DNA of 64,000 nucleotides from Goodfellowiella coeruleoviolacea (GTDB taxonomy: Bacteria > Actinomycetota > Actinomycetes > Mycobacteriales > Pseudonocardiaceae), in the NCBI RefSeq assembly GCF_024171785.1, contig NZ_JAMTCK010000019.1, positions 1-64,000 on the forward strand. Reading direction: 5' to 3'. Below are positions 52,271 through 63,535 of this stretch, in pieces (positions within the stretch are counted from its first letter, which is position 1; each line of letters starts with the position of its first letter). The translations under genes and the position numbers were made by a program. The notes beneath the pieces were generated by a model. That model saw nothing but the letters and a program-made list of their open reading frames with translations. It had not been told where the DNA came from and ran no database searches.

Positions 52271-53614
52271 TTATCGGCGCATGAACGGCGGGACATCCAC
52301 TTCGTCATCGGGGTCGTCAGGCCCGGCGGGCCGGCCGGTCAGGCCGGTGCCGGTCGGGGGTGGGGTCTGCGGCTGACGGTGACTACCGAAGCCGCCGCCG
52401 AGCCCGTTGGTCAGACCACCGCCGCCGAGTCCGCCGCTGCCCGGGGGAGGCGTGTGCGGGCCGGGCGGTGGCACGTACCTCGGGATGGTCCCGCCCGCCG
52501 GTGGCGCCGTCTGGTCCCCGCTCACGCCGGCGGGCGCAGGCTGGGCTGACTGACCAGTCGACTGCGCGGCGGTCTCGGCCGCACCGCCGCCGGCCGGGCC
52601 GGACTCGCCGGACGTGGCCGGCTCGCGCGAGGTCACCGCCTGGGGTTCGAGCTTCTTGTGCGTGGGACCGCCGCCGTCGAAGCCGGCCGCGATCACCGTC
52701 ACCCGGACCTCGTCGCCCAGCGAGTCGTCGATCACCGTTCCGAAGATGATGTTCGCGTCCGGGTGGGCCGACTCCTGCACCAGCGAGGCCGACTCGTTGA
52801 TCTCGAACAAACCGAGGTCGGAGCCACCCGCGATGGACAGCAGCACGCCGTGCGCGCCCTCCATGGACGCCTCCAGCAGCGGCGAGTTGATCGCCTTCTG
52901 CGCGGCCTGCACGGCTCTGCCCTCCCCGCGCGCCGAGCCGATGCCCATCAGCGCGCTGCCCGCGCCCGACATCACGCTCTTCACGTCGGCGAAGTCCAGG
53001 TTGATCAGACCGGGCGTGGTGATCAGGTCGGTGATGCCCTGAACACCGGACAGCAGCACCTCGTCCGCGGACCGGAAGGCGTCCATCAGGCTCACGCCGA
53101 TGTCGCCGAGCTGGAGCAGCCGGTCGTTGGGGATGACGATGAGCGTGTCGCACTCGTTGCGCAGCTCCTGGATGCCGTCCTCGGCCTGCTTGGCCCGCCG
53201 CTTGCCCTCGAAGGAGAACGGCCTGGTGACCACGCCGATGGTCAGCGCGCCGAGCTTGCGGGCGATCGAGGCGACCACCGGGGCGCCACCGGTCCCGGTG
53301 CCACCACCCTCACCGGCGGTCACGAAAACCATGTCGGCGCCCTTGAGGACTTCTTCGATCTCCTCGCGGTGGTCCTCGGCGGCCTTGTGGCCGACTTCGG
53401 GGTTGGCCCCGGCGCCCAGCCCTCGGGTCAGTTCCCGGCCAATGTCAAGCTTGACGTCGGCGTCGGACATCAACAGCGCCTGGGCATCGGTGTTGACCGC
53501 GATGAACTCGACGCCCTTGAGCCCGACCTCGATCATGCGGTTGACGGCGTTGACGCCGCCACCGCCGATGCCGACGACCTTGATCACCGCGAGGTAGTTG
53601 TGCGGGGGCGTCAT
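52271..53614 (-). CDS. ftsZ: Cell division protein FtsZ
   Basis: A 447-residue tubulin-like GTPase. The GTP signature is GGGTGTG (~104-110), with [16 protein letters not shown] at the start, NTDAQAL and [11 protein letters not shown]. The C-terminal linker (~320-430) is Gly/Pro/Ser-rich, followed by the partner-binding peptide [15 protein letters not shown] 53614. It forms the Z ring that organises septation, tethered by SepF. Confidence 0.98.
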   Translation of the reverse strand: MTPPHNYLAVIKVVGIGGGGVNAVNRMIEVGLKGVEFIAVNTDAQALLMSDADVKLDIGRELTRGLGAGANPEVGHKAAEDHREEIEEVLKGADMVFVTAGEGGGTGTGGAPVVASIARKLGALTIGVVTRPFSFEGKRRAKQAEDGIQELRNECDTLIVIPNDRLLQLGDIGVSLMDAFRSADEVLLSGVQGITDLITTPGLINLDFADVKSVMSGAGSALMGIGSARGEGRAVQAAQKAINSPLLEASMEGAHGVLLSIAGGSDLGLFEINESASLVQESAHPDANIIFGTVIDDSLGDEVRVTVIAAGFDGGGPTHKKLEPQAVTSREPATSGESGPAGGGAAETAAQSTGQSAQPAPAGVSGDQTAPPAGGTIPRYVPPPGPHTPPPGSGGLGGGGLTNGLGGGFGSHRQPQTPPPTGTGLTGRPAGPDDPDDEVDVPPFMRR

Positions 53615-54002
53615 CGGATCCGCCTTCCTGATCGTGGGTCCTGCTCTGTGCTGCGGTGGCTACCGTGCCGGCCAGAGACATCACTGTCCGGTCCAGACAT
53701 CACTGCCCGGCCCACCCGATGCACGGAACGTGAACCCTAAACCTCAACAAGAGGTTCAGGGTTGTGTCAACCCCGTTTGTCGCTGCTGGACGGTAGGCAC
53801 CGCGGATGCGCCGGTCCAGCAGCCACGCCGAGTGTTGTCGCACGTCATTCGGCCACGCGACGCCGCACACCGCGACCACCGCAGACCGCGCCCCGCTTCA
53901 GCCTAGTGGTCGCGGCCGGTGCTGATCGTCGACCCGTCACAGGAAGTTCGATTCGCGCCTGCTCCCCCGCGGTTGCTCCTCCCCGCTCGCGCCGGCCCCC
54001 GG
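53615..54002 (-). promoter_or_regulatory. ftsZ upstream region
   Basis: A 388-bp gap without a gene. AACCCT-A-AACCTC (53733-53745) pairs with GAGGTT-C-AGGGTT (53751-53763), one mismatch, 5-nt loop. On the minus strand TTGACA (53770-53765) directly precedes this hairpin as a possible -35 box, and overlaps GACAC (53768-53764), the core of WhiA sites known from actinobacterial ftsZ promoters. A promoter or regulatory hairpin is likely; the start site is not known. Confidence 0.6.
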
Positions 54003-54179
54003 TCAGTTCCTGGCCCCGCAGTGCGGGCAGATCGGCCGCACCGGCGCCACCCCGCACCAGGGGCATACCTGGGGGTTGGCCCTGGTCATCGCACAGGGGA
54101 TGACCAGGGCGATCGGCGGCACGGAGGCCACCGGACGGCACGGGCGGCACGCGGCGAGGGGGCGGGACTTGATGGTCAC
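54003..54179 (-). CDS. Small zinc-ribbon-like protein (58 residues)
   Basis: From GTG 54179 the minus strand encodes 58 residues ending CPWCGVAPVRPICPHCGARN, two CPxCG knuckles typical of a zinc ribbon, plus an N-terminal CRPC pair. A GAGGA sequence lies about 8 nt upstream. It lies between ftsZ and ftsQ on the same strand and in a frame different from the longer open frame here. I do not know the family. The paired knuckles make it more believable than its size suggests, but translation is unproven. Confidence 0.5.
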   Translation of the reverse strand: MTIKSRPLAACRPCRPVASVPPIALVIPCAMTRANPQVCPWCGVAPVRPICPHCGARN

Positions 54180-54448
54180 GAAGGGTCCTCAGAAGGTCAG
54201 GAAGGTCAGGGTGGACAAGTGGTCGGCCTGCCCGCCGCGCCACGGCGAAGTGGGCGGAACGGGCAGCCGTTCGGCACGTTAGTAACACTTGTCACAGCCA
54301 CCACAGGCGCCCCTGGCGCCTCAACAGGGGTCTGGTGGGCGCGCCGTGTCCACTCCGGACGCACATCGGCTGACCAGGTGACCACCGGCCGGGGACCGGC
54401 CGGCCGGGGCGCGACACCGGGTGAGGGCGGCGCCGCGGCGCTGGTCGG
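54180..54448. other. Gap between the small zinc-ribbon gene and ftsQ, no feature seen
   Basis: A 269-bp stretch. I see no gene, hairpin or repeat that I can support, apart from the ribosome site for the small upstream gene. It must contain any promoter serving that gene and ftsZ from the ftsQ side. Confidence 0.4.
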
Positions 54449-55267
54449 TCAGGAGACGGTCGGCAGGTCCGGGGTGGACACGTCGTAGACCTTGCCCTTC
54501 TTGGTGAGCAGGACCTGCAGGATGGCGGCCTTGCGGGCCGAGTCGGTCGCGTCGCCCCACCGCACCTGCCGGCCCGCGGACAGGGTCAGCGTCACGTCCG
54601 CCCCGGTCTGCGCGGTCACCGCGAGCACCTCGGGCCGCAGCTTGTCGGTGAGCGCCGCGAGCACCTCGACCACCGCCCTGGTGCCCGGATCGTCGGGTGC
54701 CGCCCTGGTCAGGTGCAGTTCGGGCAGGCCGGCGGGCGCCTCGGGCACCCGGGCGTAGTCCTTGCCGGTGCCGTCCACCAGGTGCACCCCGTCCGCGGCC
54801 TTGACCACGCCCACCGGGGTGCGCTCGGTGATCAGCAGCCGGACCGTGCCCGGCAGCGACCGCTCCACCCGCACCGACGCGACCCTGGGCAGCTCACCGA
54901 CGCGCGCGCTGATGCCGTCGGTGTCCAGCCGGGCCATGGGCGTGCCCATGGTGATGTCGGCGGCCCGGCGGACCTGGTCCTCGCCCAGGTCCCGGATTCC
55001 GACGACCTCGATCGAGCGAACTCCGAACAGGGGGGTGAACAGCACGGCGATGCCCGCGCCGACCAGGGCCACCGCCACGAGCAGCAGCACCCAGCGGCGG
55101 AGCAGGGTCCGGCGGCGGGCCAGCCGCCGGGCCCGGCTCGAACCCGCCTTCCCCGCCGTCCGGCCGGCCCGGGCACCGCCCCGGCGGGCGCCGGGGACGC
55201 GGCCCGCGCCACGGCCGGCCGGACGCCTGGCCCGGCCGGTGTCGCGACCGCGGACCGGGGCGCTCAT
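54449..55267 (-). CDS. ftsQ: Cell division protein FtsQ
   Basis: A 272-residue bitopic protein. A basic N-terminal tail (~65 residues) precedes one helix ([19 protein letters not shown]), then a POTRA domain ([23 protein letters not shown]) and the FtsQ beta domain ([27 protein letters not shown]). It links early and late division proteins outside the membrane. The ATG at 55267 overlaps the murC stop (ATGA). Confidence 0.95.
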   Translation of the reverse strand: MSAPVRGRDTGRARRPAGRGAGRVPGARRGGARAGRTAGKAGSSRARRLARRRTLLRRWVLLLVAVALVGAGIAVLFTPLFGVRSIEVVGIRDLGEDQVRRAADITMGTPMARLDTDGISARVGELPRVASVRVERSLPGTVRLLITERTPVGVVKAADGVHLVDGTGKDYARVPEAPAGLPELHLTRAAPDDPGTRAVVEVLAALTDKLRPEVLAVTAQTGADVTLTLSAGRQVRWGDATDSARKAAILQVLLTKKGKVYDVSTPDLPTVS

Positions 55268-56751
55268 GCCCGCCGCGCTCCGGTGCCCGCCACGCCGGTG
55301 CCCGGGATGGTGGCCTCCTCGGGGAGGCTGCCGGGCGCCACCGGCTCGCCCCAGCCGGCCCTGGCCAGCGCGCTGACCAGTTCCGGGCCGAGCAGCGTCA
55401 CGTCGCCCGCCCCCATGGTCAGCACCAGGTCACCCGCCTCGGCCAGGTCGGCCACGAGCGCGGGCACCCGGTCGAACGAGGGCTCGTAGTGCACCCGCTC
55501 GGCGGGCAGCGGCACGGCGTCGGCCACCAGCGCGCCGGTCACCCCGGGCTCCGGGTCCTCCCTGGCGCCGTACACGTCGAGCACCACGACCTCGTCGGCC
55601 AGGCCGAGCGCGGTGCCGAACGCGGCGGCGAACTCGCGGGTGCGCGAGTACAGGTGCGGCTGGAACACCACCACGACCCGGCCGTCCTCGGCGACCGGGC
55701 GGACCGCGCGCAGCTGCGCGGCCACCTCGGTGGGGTGGTGGGCGTAGTCGTCGTAGACCCGGATGCTGCCGGCCCTGCCCTTGTACTCGAACCGCCGGCG
55801 CACCCCGCCGAACGCGGCCAGCCCGTCCAGCAGCTCGCCGCGCGGCGCGCCCAGCTCGACACCGGCCAGCAGCGCGGCCACGGCGTTGTCGGCCATGTGC
55901 TCACCGGGCACGGCCACCCGCACGTCCACCACCTCGCCGGCCAGCTCCACCCGGGCCAGCCCGCCGCCGCCCTCGGCGCGGTAGTCCAGCAGCCGGGCGT
56001 CGTCCGGCCCACCGGCTGTGCGGCCGTAGCGGCGGACCCGCACGCCCCGCCGCTCCACCCGGTCGGCCAGTGCGGCCGCACCCGGGTCGTCGGCGCAGGC
56101 GATGAGCACCCCGTCCGGCGCGATCCGCTCGGCGAACGAGTCGAACACCGCGGTGTAGGCCTCGACCGTGCCGTGGTGGTCGAGGTGGTCGGCCTCCACG
56201 TTGGTCACCACCGCCACCGACGGGGAGAACACCAGGAACGACCCGTCGCTCTCGTCGGCCTCGGCCACGAAGATGCCGCCGCTGCCCTGGTGGGCGTTGG
56301 CGCCGGACTCGTTGAGGTCGCCGCCGATGGCGAAGGACGGGTCCATCCGGCAGTGCTGCAGCGCCACGGTGAGCATGGACGTAGTCGAGGTCTTGCCGTG
56401 CGTGCCGGCCACGCAGGCCACCCGGTGGCCGGACATCAGCGCGGCCAGCGCCTCGGCCCGGCGCAGCACGGTGACGCCCCGCCGCCTGGCCTCGACCAGC
56501 TCCGGGTTGTCCTCGCGGATCGCCGTGGACACCACCACCGCGGTCGGGCCGCCGGGCAGCTGGTCCAGGTTGGCGCCCCGGTGTCCCACGGCGATGGTCG
56601 CGCCCTGCGCGCGCAGCGCCAGCACGGTCCGCGAGTCCTTGGCGTCGGAGCCGGCCACGGCGGCTCCCCTGGCCAGCAGGATGCGGGCGATGCCGCTCAT
56701 CCCGGCCCCGCCGATGCCCACCAGGTGCACCCGGGACAACACGTCGGTCAC
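55264..56751 (-). CDS. murC: UDP-N-acetylmuramate-L-alanine ligase
   Basis: A 495-residue Mur ligase adding L-alanine to UDP-MurNAc. N-terminal UDP site [22 protein letters not shown] loop [22 protein letters not shown], and [13 protein letters not shown] in the C-terminal domain. GTG 56751. Typical length. It lies in the usual place between murG and ftsQ. Confidence 0.97.
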   Translation of the reverse strand: MTDVLSRVHLVGIGGAGMSGIARILLARGAAVAGSDAKDSRTVLALRAQGATIAVGHRGANLDQLPGGPTAVVVSTAIREDNPELVEARRRGVTVLRRAEALAALMSGHRVACVAGTHGKTSTTSMLTVALQHCRMDPSFAIGGDLNESGANAHQGSGGIFVAEADESDGSFLVFSPSVAVVTNVEADHLDHHGTVEAYTAVFDSFAERIAPDGVLIACADDPGAAALADRVERRGVRVRRYGRTAGGPDDARLLDYRAEGGGGLARVELAGEVVDVRVAVPGEHMADNAVAALLAGVELGAPRGELLDGLAAFGGVRRRFEYKGRAGSIRVYDDYAHHPTEVAAQLRAVRPVAEDGRVVVVFQPHLYSRTREFAAAFGTALGLADEVVVLDVYGAREDPEPGVTGALVADAVPLPAERVHYEPSFDRVPALVADLAEAGDLVLTMGAGDVTLLGPELVSALARAGWGEPVAPGSLPEEATIPGTGVAGTGARRA

Positions 56752-56809
56752 CGGTCCCCCCTCCTGCCCGGCCGGCCGCTCGCCCGCGGCCGGCGCGTTC
56801 GCACGTGTC

Positions 56810-57913
56810 TCACTTCCGGATTACCTCAAGCACGGTACGGGCCAGCACCTCGCCGGCCGACCGGTGCCCGCCCTGCTGGGCCGCGGCGCTCATGGCGGCC
56901 AGCCGGGACCGGTCGGTCAGCATGGGCACCACCTCGTCGACGACCTTCTGCGAGGTCAGCTCGGCGTCCGGCACCAGCAGCGCGCCGCCGGCGTCCACCA
57001 CCGGCTTGGCGTTGAACGCCTGCTCGCCGTTGCCGATCGGCAGCGGCACGTACACCGCGGGCAGGCCGACCGCGGACACCTCGGCCACGGTCATCGCGCC
57101 GGAACGGCACAGCACCGCGTCGGCCGCGGCGTAGGCCAGGTCCATCCGCTCCAGGTAGGGCACGGCCACGTACGGCGGGCTGCCCGGCACGCCCTGCACC
57201 ACCAGGGTGTTCTTCGGGCCGTGCGCGTGCAGCACGCCCACGCCGGCGCGGGCGAACTCCACGGCCGCCCCGGACACCGCGTTGTTGATCGTGCGCGCGC
57301 CCTGCGAGCCGCCGAACACCAGCAGCGTGGGCGCGTCCGGGTGCAGGCCGAAGTGGGCGCGGGCCTGGGCGCGCAGCGCCGCCCGGTCCAGGCTGGTGAT
57401 GGACTCGCGCAGCGGGATGCCGATCACCTCGGCGTTCGGCAGGCCGCTGTCCGGCACGGCCGCGGCCACCCGCTCGGCAAACCTGGCCCCCACCTTGTTG
57501 GCCAGGCCGGCGCGCGCGTTGGCCTCGTGCACCACGATCGGCACCCGGCCGCGGGCCGCCAGGTAGGCGGGCAGCGCCACGTAGCCGCCGAACCCGACCA
57601 CCACGTCCGCGCCGACCCGCTCCAGCACCTCACGGGTGTGCCTGACCGCGCCCCGCACCCGCAGCGGGAGCTTGAGCAGGTCCGGGGTTGGCTTGCGGGG
57701 CATCGGCACCGGCGGGATGAGTTCCAGCGGGTACCCGCGGGCGGGCACCAACTTGCTCTCCAGTCCGCGCTCGGTGCCCAACGCGACCACGCGGGCGTCG
57801 GGGCGCAAGCGGCGGACCGCGTCCGCCAGCGCCAGGGCCGGTTCGATGTGCCCGGCGGTGCCCCCTCCGGCCACCACCACGCACGGTCCCCCCTGCTGGA
57901 CCTGCCCGTTCAC
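56810..57913 (-). CDS. murG: Undecaprenyl-PP-MurNAc-pentapeptide GlcNAc transferase
   Basis: A 367-residue GT28 enzyme making lipid II. Motifs: [54 protein letters not shown] and the UDP-GlcNAc site [23 protein letters not shown]. Its GTG start at 57913 overlaps the ftsW stop (GTGA). Full length. Confidence 0.97.
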   Translation of the reverse strand: MNGQVQQGGPCVVVAGGGTAGHIEPALALADAVRRLRPDARVVALGTERGLESKLVPARGYPLELIPPVPMPRKPTPDLLKLPLRVRGAVRHTREVLERVGADVVVGFGGYVALPAYLAARGRVPIVVHEANARAGLANKVGARFAERVAAAVPDSGLPNAEVIGIPLRESITSLDRAALRAQARAHFGLHPDAPTLLVFGGSQGARTINNAVSGAAVEFARAGVGVLHAHGPKNTLVVQGVPGSPPYVAVPYLERMDLAYAAADAVLCRSGAMTVAEVSAVGLPAVYVPLPIGNGEQAFNAKPVVDAGGALLVPDAELTSQKVVDEVVPMLTDRSRLAAMSAAAQQGGHRSAGEVLARTVLEVIRK

Positions 57914-59448
57914 CGGTTTCCTCCTTCTGCTGTGCGCCCGTAGCCGTAGCGACCGGAGTCGCCGCTGCCGCTGCCCCGACCGCTGTCCCGGTCTCGGCTG
58001 GTGTAGCCGGCACTGCCCCGGCCACGGGCGGAACGTTGTTGTCCCGTGCGCCGCGCGCCGCGGCGACGGTAGTCCGACGGCGGGGCGGATCGGCCCGCCC
58101 GCCATCGCTCCTCCATGAGCTGCGCCGCACTGCGGCCGGACACCCCGGCCGGCCGCCCCGGCCGCTTGGGCGGCGTGGACGGTCGGGCCGGGCGGCGGCG
58201 CGCCGGCGGCCGGTACGGCTCGGTCGCCGGCAGACGCAGCAGCCCGCCGACGCGACCGGGTCCGAACGTGCGCAGCGCGGCCACCGCCTCCGGTTCGTGT
58301 CGCGCGCAGTTGGCAAGGATGCCGAACACCAGCATGGTGGTCACCATGGAGGTGCCCCCGGCCGAGATCAGCGGCAGCGTGATACCGGTGACCGGCAGCA
58401 GCCGCACCACGTAGCCGATGTTGATGGCGGCCTGGGCCACCAGCCACACCGTGAGCGTGCCGCTGACCAGCCGGATCCACGGGTCGGTGTTGCGGCTGGC
58501 GATGCGCAGCCCGGTCACCGCCAGCAGCGCGAACAGGCCGAGCACCACCGCGCAGCCGAGCAGGCCCAGTTCCTCGCCGATCACCGCGAAGATGAAGTCG
58601 TCGGTGGGCCGGGGCAGGTACTGCCACTTGGCCGTGCCCTGGCTCAGGCCCTTGCCGAACAGCCCGCCCGAGGCCAGCGCGTAGATGGCCTGCACGGACT
58701 GGAAGCTGGCGTCCGGGTCGGCCTCGGGGTTGAGGAAGGCCAGCACCCTGGCCTCGCGGTAGTCGGCGACCAGCGCCAGGGTGACCACGCCCACCACCAG
58801 GCCGGCGGCCAGCGCGGCGAACAGCCGCATGGGCGCGCCCACGAACCACAGCAGGCTGATCAGCACCACCACCAGCGTGATGGTGCCGCCCAGGTCCGGC
58901 TGGAGCATGAGCAGCGCGAACATGATCAGCGCCACCGGCACCAGCGGCACCAGCAGGTGCCGGTACTGGTGCAGCATGGCGCGCTTGGTGACCAGCACGT
59001 GCGCGCCCCACAGGGCCAGCGCCACCTTGGCCACCTCGATGGGCTGGAAGGACACCCCGGGCAGGACGGTGAACCAGGACCGGGCGCCGCCGGCCTCGGT
59101 GCCCAACGGGGTCAGCACCAGCACCAGCAGGACCAGGCAGACCAGCAGGGCCGGGGCGGACAGCGCGCGGATGCGGCGCAGCGGCACGCGCAGCCCCACG
59201 TAGAACGCGACCAGGCCGACGCAGGCGAACACGGCCTGCTTGGCGAACACCGAGTAGGCCGAGCCGGTCGAGGACACCGACGTGGGCGAGGACGCGGACA
59301 GCACCATCACCAGCCCCAGCGCGGTGAGCAGGCCGAACACCGCGAGCAGCAGGTGGAAGTCGGCGAGGGGACGCCCCAGCCACCCGGTCAGCGCGGTGCG
59401 CAGGGCGGCGATCCGCCTGGCACCGGCTCCCGCCGGTCGCCGTGCCAC
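57910..59448 (-). CDS. ftsW: FtsW peptidoglycan glycosyltransferase (SEDS family)
   Basis: A 512-residue SEDS protein with about ten helices to residue ~390. Motifs: [66 protein letters not shown], and [12 protein letters not shown]. The last ~120 residues are a long basic Arg/Pro/Gly-rich cytoplasmic tail, as in actinobacterial FtsW. GTG 59448. It polymerises septal peptidoglycan with a cognate transpeptidase. Confidence 0.97.
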   Translation of the reverse strand: MARRPAGAGARRIAALRTALTGWLGRPLADFHLLLAVFGLLTALGLVMVLSASSPTSVSSTGSAYSVFAKQAVFACVGLVAFYVGLRVPLRRIRALSAPALLVCLVLLVLVLTPLGTEAGGARSWFTVLPGVSFQPIEVAKVALALWGAHVLVTKRAMLHQYRHLLVPLVPVALIMFALLMLQPDLGGTITLVVVLISLLWFVGAPMRLFAALAAGLVVGVVTLALVADYREARVLAFLNPEADPDASFQSVQAIYALASGGLFGKGLSQGTAKWQYLPRPTDDFIFAVIGEELGLLGCAVVLGLFALLAVTGLRIASRNTDPWIRLVSGTLTVWLVAQAAINIGYVVRLLPVTGITLPLISAGGTSMVTTMLVFGILANCARHEPEAVAALRTFGPGRVGGLLRLPATEPYRPPARRRPARPSTPPKRPGRPAGVSGRSAAQLMEERWRAGRSAPPSDYRRRGARRTGQQRSARGRGSAGYTSRDRDSGRGSGSGDSGRYGYGRTAEGGNR

Positions 59449-59454
59449 GTCAGC

Positions 59455-60957
59455 TCACCTGGCCTGGGAGTGCCCAGGACCCCCGGGCCGGGTCAGCTCG
59501 TGCACGGCCTGGGTGAACACGCGCCCCCGGTGCGGGTAGTCGGTGAACATGTCCCAGGAGGCGGCTGCCGGGGCGAGCAGCACAACATCACCCGGACGTG
59601 CCATTGCCAGCGCCGCGCGGACCGCCGTAGTCATGGGCTCATCGTCTCCCGGTTCGACCACTCGAACGGGGACATTCGGCGCGTGTCGCGCCAGCGCGGC
59701 GGCGATCACGTTGCGGTCCTTGCCCAACAGCACCACGCCGCGTAGCCGGTCGGCCACGCTGAGCACCAGCTCGTCGATCGCGTCCTGGGAGGCGCCCTTG
59801 AGATCACCGCCGGCCAGCCACACCGCGCTGGCGTAGCCGGCCAGCGACGCGGCGGCGGCGTGCGGGTTGGTCGCCTTGGAGTCGTTGACGTAGCGCACGC
59901 CCGCGTGCTCGGCGACCAGTTCGGCGCGGTGCGCCACGGGCTGGAACGCGGCCAGTCCGTCCCGCACCGCCGCCGAGGGCACGCCGGCCGCCCTGGCCAG
60001 CGCCGCCGCGGCCAGCGCGTCGAACACCCCGGGCGGCCCGGCCGGGCGGACCCGCTCGACCGGGATCAGCGCCTCGCCCTGGGCGGGATCGGCGGTGAAG
60101 GCCCGGTCGAGCAGCACGTCACCGGCCACGCCCAGCTGGCCGGGACCCGGCTCGCCCAGGGTGACGCCCACCCGACGGGCGGCGGGCGCGGCCGCGAGCA
60201 GGTCGGCGACCAGCGGGTCGTCCACCCCGGCCACGGCCACCTCGCCGGTGAGCACCCGCGCCTTGGCCGCCACGTAGTCGGCCATGGTGCCGTGCCAGTC
60301 CAGGTGGTCCTCGGCGACGTTGAGCAGCACCCCGGCGGCCGGGGCCACCGACGGCGACCAGTACAGCTGGAAGCTGGACAGCTCCACGGCGAGCACCCGG
60401 TGGCCGGCCAGCACCGCGTCCACCACGGGCAGGCCGACGTTGCCGCAGGCCACCGCGTCCAGCCCAGCGGCCCGCAGGATCGACTCCAGCATGCTGACCG
60501 TGGTGGTCTTGCCGTTGGTGCCGGTGACCGCGAGCCAGCGGGGCGGCTCGGGCAGCGCGGCGGAGATCCGCCACGCCAGCTCGACCTCGCCGATCACCTC
60601 GACGCCGCGCGCCGAGGCGGCGGCCAGCAGTGGGCTGCTCGGCCGCCACCCCGGGCTGGTCACCACCAGGTCCACCCCGGCGGGCGGCTCGGTCAGTCCG
60701 ACGCGCAGCGCCACCGCCTCGGCCCGCTCGCCGCCCAGGTCGGCGCGCAACTGGTCGCGCAGGCCGTCCAGCCGCTCGGCGGCGCCGTCGGTCACGGTGA
60801 CCTGGGCGCCGGCGGCCAGCAGCGCCCTGGTCGCCGACCGGCCGGTCACCCCGGCGCCGGCGACCAGCACGTGCCGGCCGGCCAGCAGCTCGGGGACGAC
60901 CGGAGCGGGGCCGGTCCCACCGGCACTGGCCGCCGGGTCCACCTGGGGGTTGTTCAC
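59455..60957 (-). CDS. murD: UDP-N-acetylmuramoylalanine-D-glutamate ligase
   Basis: A 500-residue Mur ligase. VLVAGAGVTGRSATRALL is the UMAG-binding loop, VTGTNGKTTTVSML the ATP loop; NVAEDHLDWHGTMADY and RYVNDSKATNPHAAAASL are diagnostic of MurD. GTG 60957 is 5 bp from the mraY stop. It adds D-glutamate. Confidence 0.96.
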   Translation of the reverse strand: MNNPQVDPAASAGGTGPAPVVPELLAGRHVLVAGAGVTGRSATRALLAAGAQVTVTDGAAERLDGLRDQLRADLGGERAEAVALRVGLTEPPAGVDLVVTSPGWRPSSPLLAAASARGVEVIGEVELAWRISAALPEPPRWLAVTGTNGKTTTVSMLESILRAAGLDAVACGNVGLPVVDAVLAGHRVLAVELSSFQLYWSPSVAPAAGVLLNVAEDHLDWHGTMADYVAAKARVLTGEVAVAGVDDPLVADLLAAAPAARRVGVTLGEPGPGQLGVAGDVLLDRAFTADPAQGEALIPVERVRPAGPPGVFDALAAAALARAAGVPSAAVRDGLAAFQPVAHRAELVAEHAGVRYVNDSKATNPHAAAASLAGYASAVWLAGGDLKGASQDAIDELVLSVADRLRGVVLLGKDRNVIAAALARHAPNVPVRVVEPGDDEPMTTAVRAALAMARPGDVVLLAPAAASWDMFTDYPHRGRVFTQAVHELTRPGGPGHSQAR

Positions 60958-60962
60958 CTGGG

Positions 60963-62048
60963 TCAGCCTCCCGACGCGGTGAGCCACTCGCTGTAGAACA
61001 GGCCGAGGCCGAACATGCAGCAGACGCCGGCGAGCAGCCAGAACCGGATGATGACGGTGGTTTCCGCCCAGCCGGCCAACTCGAAGTGGTGGTGGAACGG
61101 GGCCATCCGGAAGATGCGGCGCCGGGTGGCCCTGAAGATCGCGATCTGCATCACCACCGACATCATCTCGACCACGAACAGGCCACCGATCACGATCATC
61201 AGCAGCTCGGTGCGGGTGGTGATGGACAGCCCGGCGACCAGGCCGCCCAGGGCCAGCGAGCCGGTGTCCCCCATGAAGATCTTGGCCGGTGCCGCGTTCC
61301 ACCACAGGAAGCCGAGGCAGCCGCCCATGGCGGCGGCGGCGATCACGGCCAGGTCCAGCGGGTCGCGCACCTCGTAGCAGCCGGCCAGCACCAGGGTCTT
61401 GCAGTCGTAGCGGAACTGCCAGAAGCACACCACCGTGTAGGTGGCCAGCACCATCGCGGACGAGCCGCCGGCCAGGCCGTCCAGGCCGTCGGTGAAGTTC
61501 ACCGCGTTCGACCACGCGCTGACCGCCGCGTAGCAGAACACGATGAAGCCGATGATGCCGAAGGACACCACGGCGATGTCCCGCACGAACGACAGGTTCA
61601 CCGACGCCGGGGTCAGGCCCCTGCTGTCCGGGAACCGGGTCGCCAGGATGGCGAACGCGATGGTGGCGACGAACTGGCCGACCAGCTTGGCGGTCTTGTT
61701 CAGCCCCAGGTTGCGCTGCTTGCGGATCTTGATGAAGTCGTCGAGGAACCCGACCAGGCCCAGCCCGGAGGTCAGCAGCAGCACCAGCAGCCCGGAGGCG
61801 CTGGGCTCCCGGCCCTGCGGGGTGGAGAACCGGTTGTACAGGTGGGCGGCCAGGTAGCCGGCCCACATGGCGACCAGGATGGCCACCCCACCCATGGTGG
61901 GCGTGCCCCGCTTGGCCTTGTGGCCCTGCGGCCCCTCCTCGCGGATCTCCTGGCCGAAGCCCTGCCTGGAGAACACCCGGATCAGGTAGGGCGTGAGCAG
62001 GATCGAGACGAACAACGCGGCCGCGGCCGCGATGAGAATGCTGATCAC
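60963..62048 (-). CDS. mraY: Phospho-N-acetylmuramoyl-pentapeptide transferase
   Basis: A 361-residue integral membrane enzyme making lipid I. Motifs: [47 protein letters not shown] and [21 protein letters not shown], which include the catalytic Asp residues. Its GTG start at 62048 overlaps the murF stop (GTGA). Ten helices expected and visible. Confidence 0.98.
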   Translation of the reverse strand: MISILIAAAAALFVSILLTPYLIRVFSRQGFGQEIREEGPQGHKAKRGTPTMGGVAILVAMWAGYLAAHLYNRFSTPQGREPSASGLLVLLLTSGLGLVGFLDDFIKIRKQRNLGLNKTAKLVGQFVATIAFAILATRFPDSRGLTPASVNLSFVRDIAVVSFGIIGFIVFCYAAVSAWSNAVNFTDGLDGLAGGSSAMVLATYTVVCFWQFRYDCKTLVLAGCYEVRDPLDLAVIAAAAMGGCLGFLWWNAAPAKIFMGDTGSLALGGLVAGLSITTRTELLMIVIGGLFVVEMMSVVMQIAIFRATRRRIFRMAPFHHHFELAGWAETTVIIRFWLLAGVCCMFGLGLFYSEWLTASGG

Positions 62049-63535
62049 GCCGGCTCACCGTCCTGCCCGGCCAGCAGGGCGTCGGCCACCCGCCACAGCG
62101 CCTCGGACTTGGACGCCTTCACCAACACGACGTCATCCGGCCGCACCTGTTCGCGCAGCAGCGCGATCGCGGCATCGACGTCCGGCACCAGTACCGACTC
62201 CTCTCCCCACGAGCCCTCCAGGCTCGCTCCTTGGTGCATCGGCCGCGCTTGCTCGCCGACGACAACCAGCCGACTGATGTCTAGGCGCACCGCGAGGCGT
62301 CCGATCTCGTCGTGCGCCGCGGTGCTCTGCTCGCCGAGCTCGCCCATCAGGCCGAGCACGGCCCAGGAGCGTCGCCGCCCCCGTGGACCGCCCGCCCGCG
62401 CCATGGCGGCCAGCGTCTTGAGCGCGGCCCGCACGGACTCCGGGTTGGCGTTGTACGAATCGTTGAGCACGGTCACCCCGTCGGGGCGGGTGGTGACCTC
62501 CATCCGCCTGGCCGACACCCGCTGCGCCGCGGACAGCCGGGCGGCCACCTGGGCCACGTCGGCGCCCAGCTCCAGGGCGACGGCGGCGGCGGCCAGGGCG
62601 TTGCCCACGTGGTGCGCGCCGTGCAGGGTCAGCCGCACCGGTGCGCTGCCCTGCGGGGTGACCAGGGTGAAGCTGGCCCTGGCCACCTCGTCGAGCACCA
62701 CGTCCTCGGCGCGCACCTCGGCCTTGGGGTCCTGGCCGACCAGCACCACCCGGGCACTGGTGCGGCTGGCCATGGCCGCGACGAGCGGGTCGTCCGCGTT
62801 GAGCACGGCCACCCCGCCGTCGGCGGCCGAGGGCAGCGCCTCGACCAGCTCACCCTTGGCGCGGGCGATGCCCTCCCGCGAGCCGAACTCGCCCAGGTGC
62901 GCGCTGCCCACGTTGAGCACCGCCCCGATCCGGGGCGGCGCGGTCCGGCACAGCGCGGCGATGTGCCCGGTGCCGCGCGCGGACAGCTCCAGCACCAGGT
63001 GCCGGGTGTGCGCGTCGGCGCGCAGCGCGGTCCACGGGTGGCCCAGCTCGTTGTTGAACGACCCGGGCGGCGCCACGGTCGGCCCCAACTCGCCGAGCAG
63101 CTGCGCGATCAGGTCCTTGGTGGAGGTCTTGCCGGACGAGCCGGTCACCCCGACCACGGTGAGCCCGGTCGGCGCGAGCCGGTCCACCACGGCCCTGGCC
63201 AGGCTGGCCAGCCCGGCCAGCACCGCGGCGCCGCTGCCGTCCCGGTCGCCGGTGAGCGCCAGCGCCCGGGTGTGCGCGTCGGAGACCGGCGGCACGATCA
63301 CCGCGGGCCCGGGCACCTCGCGGGCGGCCAGCACGCCGACCGCGCCGGCGCGCAGCGCGGCCTCGGCGAAGTCGTGCCCGTCCACGCGTTCCCCGGGCAC
63401 CGCCACGAACAGCCCACCGGGGCCGACGCGGCGCGAGTCGAACTCGACGCTCCCGGTGACCACCGGGGAGCCGTCGGTGTTGTGCAGCCGTCCTCCGACG
63501 GCCGTGGCGATGTCCGCCAGCGTCAGCGGGATCAC
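62045..63535 (-). CDS. murF: UDP-N-acetylmuramoyl-tripeptide-D-alanyl-D-alanine ligase
   Basis: A 496-residue Mur ligase adding D-Ala-D-Ala. [18 protein letters not shown] is the ATP loop; [22 protein letters not shown] and [17 protein letters not shown] are diagnostic. GTG 63535 overlaps the murE stop (GTGA). Full length. Confidence 0.96.
   Translation of the reverse strand: MIPLTLADIATAVGGRLHNTDGSPVVTGSVEFDSRRVGPGGLFVAVPGERVDGHDFAEAALRAGAVGVLAAREVPGPAVIVPPVSDAHTRALALTGDRDGSGAAVLAGLASLARAVVDRLAPTGLTVVGVTGSSGKTSTKDLIAQLLGELGPTVAPPGSFNNELGHPWTALRADAHTRHLVLELSARGTGHIAALCRTAPPRIGAVLNVGSAHLGEFGSREGIARAKGELVEALPSAADGGVAVLNADDPLVAAMASRTSARVVLVGQDPKAEVRAEDVVLDEVARASFTLVTPQGSAPVRLTLHGAHHVGNALAAAAVALELGADVAQVAARLSAAQRVSARRMEVTTRPDGVTVLNDSYNANPESVRAALKTLAAMARAGGPRGRRRSWAVLGLMGELGEQSTAAHDEIGRLAVRLDISRLVVVGEQARPMHQGASLEGSWGEESVLVPDVDAAIALLREQVRPDDVVLVKASKSEALWRVADALLAGQDGEPA

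Noticed and set aside
53845-54288. 147-residue minus-strand frame between ftsZ and ftsQ
   Set aside because: It has no recognisable motif and overlaps, in another frame, the zinc-ribbon frame at 54003-54179, which has a clearer protein signature.
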